Below, piece after piece: positions 1 through 5,975 of a stretch of 64,000 nt of DNA (the stretch's first letter is position 1; each line of letters begins with the position of its first letter). Origin of the DNA: Agrobacterium tumefaciens (GTDB lineage Bacteria; Pseudomonadota; Alphaproteobacteria; Rhizobiales; Rhizobiaceae); NCBI GenBank assembly GCA_025560025.1, contig CP048485.1, positions 868,001 through 932,000 on the forward strand, in the 5' to 3' direction. A model generated the notes under the pieces. The model searched no databases and was not told the DNA's origin. It saw only the letters and a program-made list of their open reading frames with translations. The position numbers and the translations under genes were made by a program.

Positions 1-19
1 TGCAACTTTGGGGGACGCT

Positions 20-274
20 ATGTTTTTTTCACACCTTTCTCGGATTTTTGCAGCGCTGGCCTTTATCGCGGGCGTGTACAAAATGGGGCTGGGGATATCG
101 ATCGCACAAGAGTGGCTTCTTCCATACGAGGAAGCCTTGGCGCGTTACGCACCTAGGGCGAAAAGCTCAGGCGAACTTATAGACCGTGGCTTCTATACCG
201 TCGTCGTAGCGGTCGTCTTGGGGACGCTGGCTGAGGTCAGCTTTCGCTTGCGGCAGATGCAGCGAGACCGGTGA
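20..274 (+). CDS. small two-helix membrane protein (prophage cargo)
   Basis: This is an 84-aa protein of unknown function. Two hydrophobic stretches (about residues 7-26 and 58-76) predict an inner-membrane hairpin with an acidic and basic loop between them. The ATG at 20 is preceded by a GGGGGA ribosome site 5 nt upstream; an in-frame TTG at 8 would sit on that site and is less likely. The stop is followed after 1 nt by the start of the nuclease gene, so the two are co-transcribed. I do not recognise a family. Confidence 0.6.
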   Translation: MFFSHLSRIFAALAFIAGVYKMGLGISIAQEWLLPYEEALARYAPRAKSSGELIDRGFYTVVVAVVLGTLAEVSFRLRQMQRDR

Positions 275-275
275 C

Positions 276-725
276 ATGAACAGAGTTCTTTTCTCAATCG
301 CCGCGATTGCTACGCTTACGCTGTCTCCCGTTATATCAACATCTGGGCAAGGTGTGGCGTGCGCGTCCCTGGTGGTTATCGACGGTGATACGATCAAGTG
401 CGACGGGCAGAACATGCGTCTGCTCGGGGGAGGGGTCCCATTCAAGTCTGGCGTGGATGCCCCTGAGATGGGGAGCCGCGCCAAATGCGAGTTTGAGCGG
501 GATCTAGCCTTGAAGGCAAAGGCGCGCTTGAAAGAACTGCTGCTGGCTGGCGTCCCCCGCATTGAGGACAGCGGCGCGAGGGACCGGACGCAAAGCCGCC
601 GGCCGCTCGTCAAAATCTATCTCCCCGATGGCCAAGAAGTTGGGCGGGTGCTTATGTCAGAAAGGCTAGCGAAGCCGTGGCATCCGAAGAGACGAATTGA
701 TTGGTGCCATACGTCAGGCGTATGA
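276..725 (+). CDS. secreted thermonuclease (SNase-like) family protein
   Basis: This 149-aa protein has an N-terminal signal peptide (hydrophobic residues about 4-24) followed by a staphylococcal-nuclease OB fold. Visible signatures are VVIDGDTI (about 32-39), the MRLLG strand, DAPE (about 62-65) and a CEFERDLALKAK helix. These match the Ca-binding and catalytic Asp/Arg/Glu positions of the SNase family. The protein is short, as in many alphaproteobacterial TNase-like proteins, and ends in a WC motif. Family knowledge implies a Ca-dependent phosphodiesterase exported to the periplasm or outside. Its substrate and whether it benefits the phage or the lysogen are unknown. It follows the small membrane protein gene by 1 nt. 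Confidence 0.8.
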   Translation: MNRVLFSIAAIATLTLSPVISTSGQGVACASLVVIDGDTIKCDGQNMRLLGGGVPFKSGVDAPEMGSRAKCEFERDLALKAKARLKELLLAGVPRIEDSGARDRTQSRRPLVKIYLPDGQEVGRVLMSERLAKPWHPKRRIDWCHTSGV

Positions 726-732
726 AGACCGG

Positions 733-1362
733 ATGGAGAAAAAACTATATGCCCGCATTCGCCTATACGAACTTCTTGAAGGAGGCGAACTAGTCTCACT
801 TCTCGATTATCCACTTGACCATTTTGGTACCTGCCCCAACGTGGGTGACACTCTTATTCTTGAGTTTGCAGATCATTCGTTTCTGTCAGTCGTACGACGG
901 TATTACATAGAAATGCGAGGATGGGCCGTCGTTGTCAGGAAACTCGAACGGTCTGCCCAAATAGATTCGTTGCTCCGCGCTTGGCAGGAAGATGATGCTT
1001 TCGACGCTGCATTAGACGCCGAAGAGGAAGAAGAAAAGCGGCAGATTTCGCGCCGCGAGGAAGAAAAACGAGAATTTATCTACGGTAAGCCGCCGAAAGA
1101 GTTTGCATTGGATCATTGGGAAGAGCCGACCATGGAACGTTTAGTTAAGCGGGGTGTTGGCAAACATGTTCTTTTCAGCAGTCTCATAGGCTGCGGACGA
1201 AGCACCCGCGATAAGCTTAAGCGACGCGGCTTCATCAACGTTCAGTCAGATGGAAGTGGAAAGAAAAACAATCTGATTTCTCTCACATCAGAGGGCGCCA
1301 AAGCTTGGAGAAATCTAATGAATCACCGGAAGAAGGTTGAGGCGGCGAGAAAGGGCTTTTGA
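733..1362 (+). CDS. hypothetical protein with central acidic coiled coil and possible winged-helix C-terminus
   Basis: This 209-aa protein is not recognised. Residues 1-80 are mixed alpha/beta. Residues about 95-125 form a strongly charged Glu/Arg helix, probably a coiled coil. The C-terminal 80 residues contain a pattern (STRDKLKRRGFI, then NLISLTSEG) like a recognition helix followed by a wing, so DNA binding is possible. The ATG at 733 lies just after the nuclease stop at 725; an in-frame start at 697 would overlap that gene. The bases here are more AT-rich than in the region beyond 14 kb. Confidence 0.6.
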   Translation: MEKKLYARIRLYELLEGGELVSLLDYPLDHFGTCPNVGDTLILEFADHSFLSVVRRYYIEMRGWAVVVRKLERSAQIDSLLRAWQEDDAFDAALDAEEEEEKRQISRREEEKREFIYGKPPKEFALDHWEEPTMERLVKRGVGKHVLFSSLIGCGRSTRDKLKRRGFINVQSDGSGKKNNLISLTSEGAKAWRNLMNHRKKVEAARKGF

Positions 1363-1393
1363 CACGGCCAGTAGATTCGTTTTTGGCAACAAG

Positions 1394-1470
1394 CATGGCT
1401 TAAGCAATTTGGGACAACGAGATTAAATTGTCCTCATATATCCAATGATTTAGTCTCCGCTTAAGCCATG
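1394..1470. repeat. nested inverted repeats in intergenic region
   Basis: CATGGCTTAAGC at 1394-1405 is the exact reverse complement of GCTTAAGCCATG at 1459-1470. Inside it, GGACAA (1412-1417) pairs with TTGTCC (1428-1433). The arrangement could be a structured RNA or a large operator. It lies in the 231-nt gene-free stretch 1363-1593, just upstream of the SOS-type promoter. Confidence 0.6.
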
Positions 1471-1486
1471 ACTGGTTGAGACTGCA

Positions 1487-1520
1487 TTGACTCCCTTGAT
1501 GTTGAGAACATAATAAGAAC
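1487..1520 (+). promoter_or_regulatory. sigma70-like promoter overlapped by LexA (SOS) box
   Basis: TTGACT at 1487-1492 and CATAAT at 1509-1514 are separated by 16 bp. GAAC-ATAATAA-GAAC at 1506-1520 matches exactly the alphaproteobacterial LexA box GAAC-N7-GAAC and covers the -10 element. LexA binding would block transcription of the genes at 1594-2098 until DNA damage. LexA control is inferred from the motif only. Confidence 0.65.
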
Positions 1521-1593
1521 TCGCTTGGCACGGCGGCGTGTGCCTTTCGGAAAATCAGGGACGATTTGAACTCTTGAACCGGAGAATGAGAAC

Positions 1594-1788
1594 GTGCGCC
1601 CAGAAAAACGAGAACCGGAAGCCGATCCTGTGGATCATATCATTGCATGGCATGACGGAGACAGCCGCGCCGCGATCGAAACCTTGATGGAAGACATCCA
1701 GCATTTGCGGATGCAGCTTGCTTTAGCAACCGCCGCAATGGGCACGGGATTTACGAGGGGGTGGAAACCGGAGGCAGATCGGACGTGA
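1594..1788 (+). CDS. small SOS-box protein, HDGD...TRGW family
   Basis: This 64-aa protein is probably helical, with a conserved core HDGD-x2-AA-x-E-x-L ... MG-x-G-x-TRGW-x-P. About 25 of 44 core residues are identical to the chromosomal protein at 50212-50415. The start is GTG at 1594, preceded by GGAG at 1581-1584. A promoter overlapped by a LexA box lies 74 nt upstream, and the chromosomal paralogue also has a LexA box. The zinc-ribbon gene follows after 1 nt. The function is unknown; the shared motif pattern and shared SOS control suggest a damage-response role, which is inference. Confidence 0.75.
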   Translation: MRPEKREPEADPVDHIIAWHDGDSRAAIETLMEDIQHLRMQLALATAAMGTGFTRGWKPEADRT

Positions 1789-1789
1789 C

Positions 1790-2098
1790 ATGCACCATCG
1801 TCGCGGGATCGATCTTACCGGCGGCAACAACGACAATCAGCCGCCAAAGCCCACGGGCATCTTCGTCCCCCAGCGCGACCACTCCGCCACCTTGGCCGAT
1901 CTGCCACAATGGTATGTTCTCGGTGCTCAGTGTTGGCGGTGCAAGCGGGTCGGCATGCTGGATAGGTGGGCAATCCAGCGCAGGCATGGAAAGTTCAGGC
2001 CGATCATTTCCATGGAACCGCTGCTGCGTTGTCTCGGCTGCCAGAACCGCGAGAAAAACAGTTTTGTTCTCTCAAGGGCGAAAAGAGATTGGCCATGA
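1790..2098 (+). CDS. zinc-ribbon-like small protein (prophage)
   Basis: This 102-aa protein carries two cysteine pairs, CWRC (about residue 48) and CLGC (about residue 82), spaced as in a treble-clef or zinc-ribbon fold. It has no signal peptide. The ATG at 1790 follows the preceding stop by 1 nt, so translation is probably coupled and expression should follow the upstream SOS-type promoter. Zinc binding is inferred from the cysteines. A role in nucleic-acid or protein contact is plausible but not shown. Confidence 0.6.
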   Translation: MHHRRGIDLTGGNNDNQPPKPTGIFVPQRDHSATLADLPQWYVLGAQCWRCKRVGMLDRWAIQRRHGKFRPIISMEPLLRCLGCQNREKNSFVLSRAKRDWP

Positions 2099-2225
2099 TT
2101 ATGCCAAGACCTTTACCCACGCCGCCGGATGTTGCCTCTAGCTCCGCTAATAAAAATTCTGGTTGAGTAGACTCGACTCCAATCTCTCTGCGTGTTTGTT
2201 TTGCTGCTTGGGATTGGGGAATCCA

Positions 2226-2861
2226 ATGAAGTATCGAAATTTTGCGATCGGCATTTTGCCTTTGGTTCTATCTGCATGTGGGTCGGTAACTTTGCCGGCA
2301 GCAGTGAAACTCGATAGCGGCGAAGTGCTCATAGGTACAACAACTGCTGCTGTGAGCGGCGGAACATTCCAAGTTGCCAATCCAACGGCGTCAACGAGTT
2401 GTACAGGAAACTACGACGCCCTCGACACGAGGCCGATCATTTCAGCCCCGTTCACTTGCACAGACGGAAGGTATGGCACAGTTACCGTCTACAGGTCTCC
2501 TAATGGCATGGACGGTACCGGATTGGTAAATCTAGCTGACGGAGACATGGGGCGGGTCGCATTTGGGAAATCAGCTGCTCGCGTTTTAGGCGAACCATCA
2601 GTGACGCCTGTTAACGTCAGTACGGCGGCGGGTGCCTCCATTCCGAGGGTAAATGACACTGGTAATTGTCCCGCGCCTGGCAGCATCGCGGCAGACGGTA
2701 AACGCTGCGGTGCGCGCGCCTCAGGCGGCGGATACATCACGCCCAGCAAACCCCGGCGCCCTTCCGGCTTCCGGCAATACCATACCGGCTCTCGTGGCGG
2801 TTGCTACTATCTGACCGCCAGCGGAAACAAGAGCTACGTTGACCGTAGCATGTGCAGATGA
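2226..2861 (+). CDS. lipoprotein with Cys-rich C-terminal region
   Basis: This 211-aa protein starts with a lipoprotein signal: MKYR, a hydrophobic core, and lipobox LSAC with Cys at about residue 18. The mature part is Gly/Ser/Thr-rich. The last 30 residues contain GSRGGCYYLTASGNKSYVDRSMC, a pattern also seen at the ends of phage and plasmid surface proteins. GGGGA lies 5 nt before the ATG at 2226; an upstream in-frame start at 2163 would put charged and Cys residues before the signal. A lysogenic-conversion or surface-exclusion role is possible, with no direct support. Confidence 0.65.
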   Translation: MKYRNFAIGILPLVLSACGSVTLPAAVKLDSGEVLIGTTTAAVSGGTFQVANPTASTSCTGNYDALDTRPIISAPFTCTDGRYGTVTVYRSPNGMDGTGLVNLADGDMGRVAFGKSAARVLGEPSVTPVNVSTAAGASIPRVNDTGNCPAPGSIAADGKRCGARASGGGYITPSKPRRPSGFRQYHTGSRGGCYYLTASGNKSYVDRSMCR

Positions 2862-2887
2862 ACTTGGGCTGTTGAAAGAGTTAGGCT

Positions 2888-3121
2888 GTGAAGATTGCAT
2901 TCGAAACCGACGGAATTTTCTTACTAGATCTAGTTAGGGCGCTGCAGGAAATTGGCCACGAGAAAGGCCGGGAATATAGAGTGATTGGGAAAGTCGGTAA
3001 TTCTCATCATATTGAGTTCGAAGACGAATGCACGGGTGGTTTGGCGCCTGCGTCTTTTGCTGTCTTCATATCCTTCATGATGCAAGGAGCTTGGCATTCC
3101 AAGGTTCGGCCAGTACCTTAA
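2888..3121 (+). CDS. hypothetical protein (prophage)
   Basis: This 77-aa soluble protein is not recognised. It starts with GTG at 2888 after a purine-rich stretch and lies 26 nt after the lipoprotein gene. It is mostly mixed alpha/beta, with a helix early (LVRALQEIGHEKG). It appears to belong to the same plus-strand cargo operon. Confidence 0.45.
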   Translation: MKIAFETDGIFLLDLVRALQEIGHEKGREYRVIGKVGNSHHIEFEDECTGGLAPASFAVFISFMMQGAWHSKVRPVP

Positions 3122-3169
3122 ACGGGTGGAACGGGTCGGGGTGAAGAAGCAGTGGGTAACGGACCGTAA

Positions 3170-3433
3170 ATGATGAAACTTGCGCGGTTCATCTGCGGGC
3201 TGTTCGCAATTGTGGCCATTGTGGTCTTCGTAGGCCTGCTGACTATCGATCATTGGTTTTCAATCGGTGAGCGGGCGCAGGGAGGATATCCCGCACAGAC
3301 GCCAGCGGAACAAGCAGAGGCGGAGGCTGGAGCGAGCGCAGCGGCCGACGCAGCCAGCGATGCGGCTAACGAGGCTTTGAAGGCTGCTCAGGACAGAGCC
3401 TCCGTTAAAAGTAACAATGTGGGGAAACCGTGA
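3170..3433 (+). CDS. single-pass membrane protein with Ala/Glu-rich helical tail
   Basis: This 87-aa protein has one N-terminal transmembrane segment (about residues 5-26). A long Ala/Glu/Asp-rich helix follows (residues 45-80), probably a periplasmic coiled coil. The topology resembles i-spanin-like or other small phage envelope proteins. No lysozyme or holin gene is recognisable next to it, so a lysis role is only a suggestion. Its TGA overlaps the GTG start of the next gene. Confidence 0.55.
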   Translation: MMKLARFICGLFAIVAIVVFVGLLTIDHWFSIGERAQGGYPAQTPAEQAEAEAGASAAADAASDAANEALKAAQDRASVKSNNVGKP

Positions 3434-3768
3434 GCACCGAAGGGGATGAAAGGCCGATTGAATCACACGCTCCAGCCCGCGAGCCTAGTTTGGGGATCCA
3501 CGTTACGCTGGTCGTCGTTGTTTTGGTCACTTTCTCGACGTTTGCCTGGGAGGTTTACCATGGGGAACTGGGGCGCTTACACAGTTCAGGTTGGCTTCTC
3601 AAGGAGGACGATCCGGCTGATTTCTGGATAAGCACCGGAATTTGGACCGCGATATTTATCCCCGTTTGTTGGCAGGCATTTAAGAGTTCGCGTGCCATCT
3701 TGCGTATTGCGTACGTGAAATTTCGCGGTCCTCAAGACCCGCGACGGGACGAGGTGACGAAGCAGTGA
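3430..3768 (+). CDS. two-pass membrane protein (prophage)
   Basis: This 112-aa protein has hydrophobic segments at about residues 22-43 and 66-84. The GTG start at 3430 overlaps the upstream stop (GTGA), and its own stop overlaps the next GTG in the same way, a sign of translational coupling. I do not recognise the family. An inner-membrane location is predicted. Confidence 0.55.
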   Translation: MSTEGDERPIESHAPAREPSLGIHVTLVVVVLVTFSTFAWEVYHGELGRLHSSGWLLKEDDPADFWISTGIWTAIFIPVCWQAFKSSRAILRIAYVKFRGPQDPRRDEVTKQ

Positions 3769-4016
3769 GCCTGACAACAGATAAGTATGTAAAGTTTCTC
3801 ACCCATTTCAAGGCCGACGGGGAGTGCCCAGTATGCCGCACTGATATGTGGTCTATCTCAACTGCAGAAGATGGAGACAAGGTCAGAAAAGTAACTATGC
3901 CTGACGTCGACTTAAACCACTATCAAGCATTCTACACGCTATCTTGCAGCAATTGTGGTTACACAAAAATGTTCAGTTCAAGCCAAGTGGAAGCGAGGGT
4001 CGAAGAAATTGAGTAA
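3765..4016 (+). CDS. zinc-ribbon protein (prophage)
   Basis: This 83-aa protein has CPVC at about residues 21-24 and CSNCGYTKMF at about 60-69. This is a classical rubredoxin or zinc-ribbon arrangement seen in small conserved proteins annotated only as hypothetical. The GTG start overlaps the preceding stop (GTGA). It is probably cytosolic. Zn binding is inferred from the four cysteines. Confidence 0.65.
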   Translation: MSLTTDKYVKFLTHFKADGECPVCRTDMWSISTAEDGDKVRKVTMPDVDLNHYQAFYTLSCSNCGYTKMFSSSQVEARVEEIE

Positions 4017-4536
4017 CGTTCGTTTTTCGATCACTGCCGCGAACGATACATTCCCAGAAGAAGCCCGCTATCGAAGAATTGACAATGGAGACGGAGGGGG
4101 CAAAGGTGGGGGGATGGACACCGTTGACGCCAAAATCGCCGCATCCGAAGCGCGGACTGATACAAAATTCGCTCAGTTGATGGGTGAATTATCCACAATG
4201 CGTGCCGAAATAAATGGCCGTCTCGACGTTCTCGGGACCAGGGTCGGGCACGTTGAGACATCAACCGCCGGCATGAAAACAACCGTCATCGTAACTGCAA
4301 TCGCAGCGCTTGGTTTGACAGTGGCAGTGATGGCTTACGGTTCTCAGTGGTTCGGACTGGGTATGGATGCTCAACAGGTGGCTGATCGCGCAGCTCAAAC
4401 GTCTATGCAGAACCTTCAGCCTCAAGTAGACGCACTGAACGTCAAGATGGATACGCTTATTCGCGGCTTGAACGAACGGATGATGGGAAGCGGAGAAATG
4501 CCGGCGCCGTACAAGCCGCAACAACCCAACAATTGA
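4009..4536 (+). CDS. coiled-coil membrane-anchored hypothetical protein
   Basis: This protein is 175 aa from a TTG start at 4009 that overlaps the end of the zinc-ribbon gene. A Gly/Asp-rich linker (about 35-52) is followed by a coiled coil with heptads around KIAASEARTDTKFAQL, one transmembrane helix (about 90-112) and a second amphipathic stretch. ATG at 4114 is an alternative start directly after a G-rich tract. This layout recurs in hypothetical proteins of rhizobial mobile elements. A terminator follows directly, so this is probably the last gene of the cargo operon. Confidence 0.55.
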   Translation: MSNVRFSITAANDTFPEEARYRRIDNGDGGGKGGGMDTVDAKIAASEARTDTKFAQLMGELSTMRAEINGRLDVLGTRVGHVETSTAGMKTTVIVTAIAALGLTVAVMAYGSQWFGLGMDAQQVADRAAQTSMQNLQPQVDALNVKMDTLIRGLNERMMGSGEMPAPYKPQQPNN

Positions 4537-4562
4537 GCCCCGCTCCGGCGGGTTTCTTTTTG
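4537..4562 (+). terminator. rho-independent terminator
   Basis: CCCGC-TCCG-GCGGG forms a short strong hairpin and is followed by TTTCTTTTT. It ends the plus-strand cargo operon and lies before the convergent gene at 4613. Confidence 0.75.
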
Positions 4563-4612
4563 ATCTGCAGCTCGGGTAACTCGACAGTTTCTCCGGGTAA
4601 TCGTCCACTCTG

Positions 4613-4945
4613 CTACATGGACGCAAGTTCTACTATCAGACGTCGAATCTCGCTCTCGCTTAGCTCAAACTCCGGGCCCTCTTCCATCGACATCAATGTG
4701 AGGATTATCCGGTCCATCTCTGGCGTGAGATCCAAGCCATACTGCTGATAAACTCCGTAAGCTAAGCGTGACAGCTTGGTCGTATCGAGGCCGCCAATGA
4801 GAGCCTTCTCCAGCAGCATGGCCAATTCGTTAGGCCCTAGCGCCACTTCCGTCATTTTCAGTTCTTCCCCTGTGAGGCTGGTGAAACCGCTCGACCCAGT
4901 CGCTCCAACATTCCCCGTATTAACGCCTATTTTAGGCTCTGACAT
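4613..4945 (-). CDS. hypothetical protein (prophage)
   Basis: This 110-aa acidic protein has a Gly/Ser/Thr-rich N-terminus (1-30) and a helical C-terminal half. I do not recognise it. The ATG at 4945 lacks a clear ribosome site; an in-frame GTG at 4975 is the alternative. The upstream DNA carries one copy of a TATACCGACT repeat that ends immediately before the start codon. Confidence 0.5.
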   Translation of the reverse strand: MSEPKIGVNTGNVGATGSSGFTSLTGEELKMTEVALGPNELAMLLEKALIGGLDTTKLSRLAYGVYQQYGLDLTPEMDRIILTLMSMEEGPEFELSESEIRRLIVELASM

Positions 4946-4948
4946 AGC

Positions 4949-5057
4949 TATACCGACTGAAAAAAAGCGGTGCACGTCAAGTTTAGTCAGGTTCGAATCT
5001 GATCGGGAATAGCCTGAAGCTCGTTATTTTCCGTTTTTTTAACCGCATATACCGACT
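4949..5057. repeat. two direct copies of TATACCGACT followed by an A-tract
   Basis: TATACCGACT occurs at 4949-4958 and at 5048-5057, each followed by five or more A residues and then a G-rich stretch. The copies are 99 bp apart in a gene-free region (4946-5159). They read as a promoter- or operator-like element for minus-strand transcription. No binding protein can be named. Confidence 0.5.
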
Positions 5058-5159
5058 AAAAAACGGGAGTGCGGGTTCCAAGCATACCGCCATCTTAGTT
5101 TCAATGTAAACGTTTGTTAACAGGCGCGAATTTTCATCGCCGCCTGTGTGGCCACTATT

Positions 5160-5303
5160 TTAAAATCCGTATGCGTCTGAAATATCATCGCCTTCGCCCC
5201 AAGGACGGTCAATGAAGCGCATTGTAATATCCGCAAGGAGACAACAGAAAACGCGCTGATGGGCTTGCTGTGGGCGAAATGGATGGAAAAGGGCTCGATC
5301 CAT
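5160..5303 (-). CDS. hypothetical 47-aa protein, coupled to a short hydrophobic peptide
   Basis: The ATG at 5303 overlaps the stop of the 23-aa peptide gene in a TGATG arrangement, suggesting reinitiation. The product contains a CC pair and an acidic C-terminus. No family is recognised. Its support is the coupling geometry, not similarity. Confidence 0.4.
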   Translation of the reverse strand: MDRALFHPFRPQQAHQRVFCCLLADITMRFIDRPWGEGDDISDAYGF

Positions 5304-5374
5304 CACACGAACAGGACGAACGCCGATAGGAATACGAGTGACAGGCTGCATGCGATGCCGGGAATGCTCATCAT
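5303..5374 (-). CDS. 23-aa hydrophobic peptide with very strong ribosome site
   Basis: The peptide reads MMSIPGIACSL then SLVFLSAFVLFV. It is one hydrophobic segment with no charged residue. GGAGGAAA lies 4 nt before the first ATG. The stop overlaps the next start (TGATG). It could be a small membrane peptide, a type I toxin-like peptide, or a leader controlling the 47-aa protein. None of these is established. Confidence 0.5.
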   Translation of the reverse strand: MMSIPGIACSLSLVFLSAFVLFV

Positions 5375-5386
5375 GTGCTTTCCTCC

Positions 5387-5602
5387 TCAAGGCTGCGATG
5401 TGACGGCTTTAACAGACTGAGCCTCAAGCCGGTTGCGCAAAACTACCGAGATTCCGGCAGTTTGTTCATAAGTCAGCATTTTTAGAGCTGGGTGGTCTTT
5501 GAACCTTCTCTGTTTCTTCGGTGTATTATCAGAGACGCCGGCCCGCTCGACACCGGCGAAAAATAAGGCATAATCCTGCGATGACAGAGCGGACGCGCAC
5601 AC
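5387..5602 (-). CDS. possible hypothetical protein upstream of the hydrophobic peptide
   Basis: The open frame is 71 codons from GTG 5602, or 30 codons from ATG 5479. It ends with a TGA that is immediately followed by the strong ribosome site of the 23-aa peptide (TGAGGAGG). That junction suggests translation through this frame, but no good ribosome site was found for its own start. It also overlaps the divergent gene at 5581. Confidence 0.3.
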   Translation of the reverse strand: MCASALSSQDYALFFAGVERAGVSDNTPKKQRRFKDHPALKMLTYEQTAGISVVLRNRLEAQSVKAVTSQP

Positions 5603-5772
5603 GAAAAGCTATATCCATTGGCCTTGGCTTAGCATTATCTGGGTTTGGCCTGTTGGGCTTCATCTATATGTTCCTTTTCTCTGGCCCTGTGACGCTGTTG
5701 GTCTGGGCAGCGCCGATAACTTTGCTAGCCTCTGGTGTGGCCATTCTTTGGGATGATGTAAAACCCTCATGA
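5581..5772 (+). CDS. two-pass small membrane protein
   Basis: This 63-aa protein has a basic N-terminus (TERTRTRK) and two hydrophobic helices (about 12-32 and 36-54). Its TGA overlaps the ATG of the next gene (ATGA), which supports both starts. AAGG lies about 12 nt upstream, a weak site. The family is unknown. Confidence 0.5.
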   Translation: MTERTRTRKAISIGLGLALSGFGLLGFIYMFLFSGPVTLLVWAAPITLLASGVAILWDDVKPS

Positions 5773-5975
5773 CCCAGCCACAAAAAGACTACGACAAGAG
5801 TCTTGACCTGCATGATTCCGAATGGGGCAAAGATGGTAAGAAAGCCCCCATGTTCGGACCGGGCGCTTTCTGGTTCTTTCGCGTAATTCTTCCGACGATT
5901 ATTACGGGTATCGTCATAGCTTATGGCGTCAGTTGGTTTTTAGTCTCGGTAGTTGGGATGCCGACAGGCCGCTGA
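5769..5975 (+). CDS. single-pass small membrane protein
   Basis: This 68-aa protein has an acidic and basic N-terminal half and one transmembrane segment (about 38-60). The start is coupled to the preceding gene by ATGA. The 3' end overlaps the convergent ejection-like gene by 47 bp. The topology (cytosolic N-terminus, single anchor) would fit a membrane-anchored accessory protein. The family is not recognised. Confidence 0.5.
   Translation: MTQPQKDYDKSLDLHDSEWGKDGKKAPMFGPGAFWFFRVILPTIITGIVIAYGVSWFLVSVVGMPTGR

Noticed and set aside
4986..5013. T-arm-like segment with GGTTCGAATC
   Set aside because: The stem does not pair properly and no other tRNA arm is found nearby.
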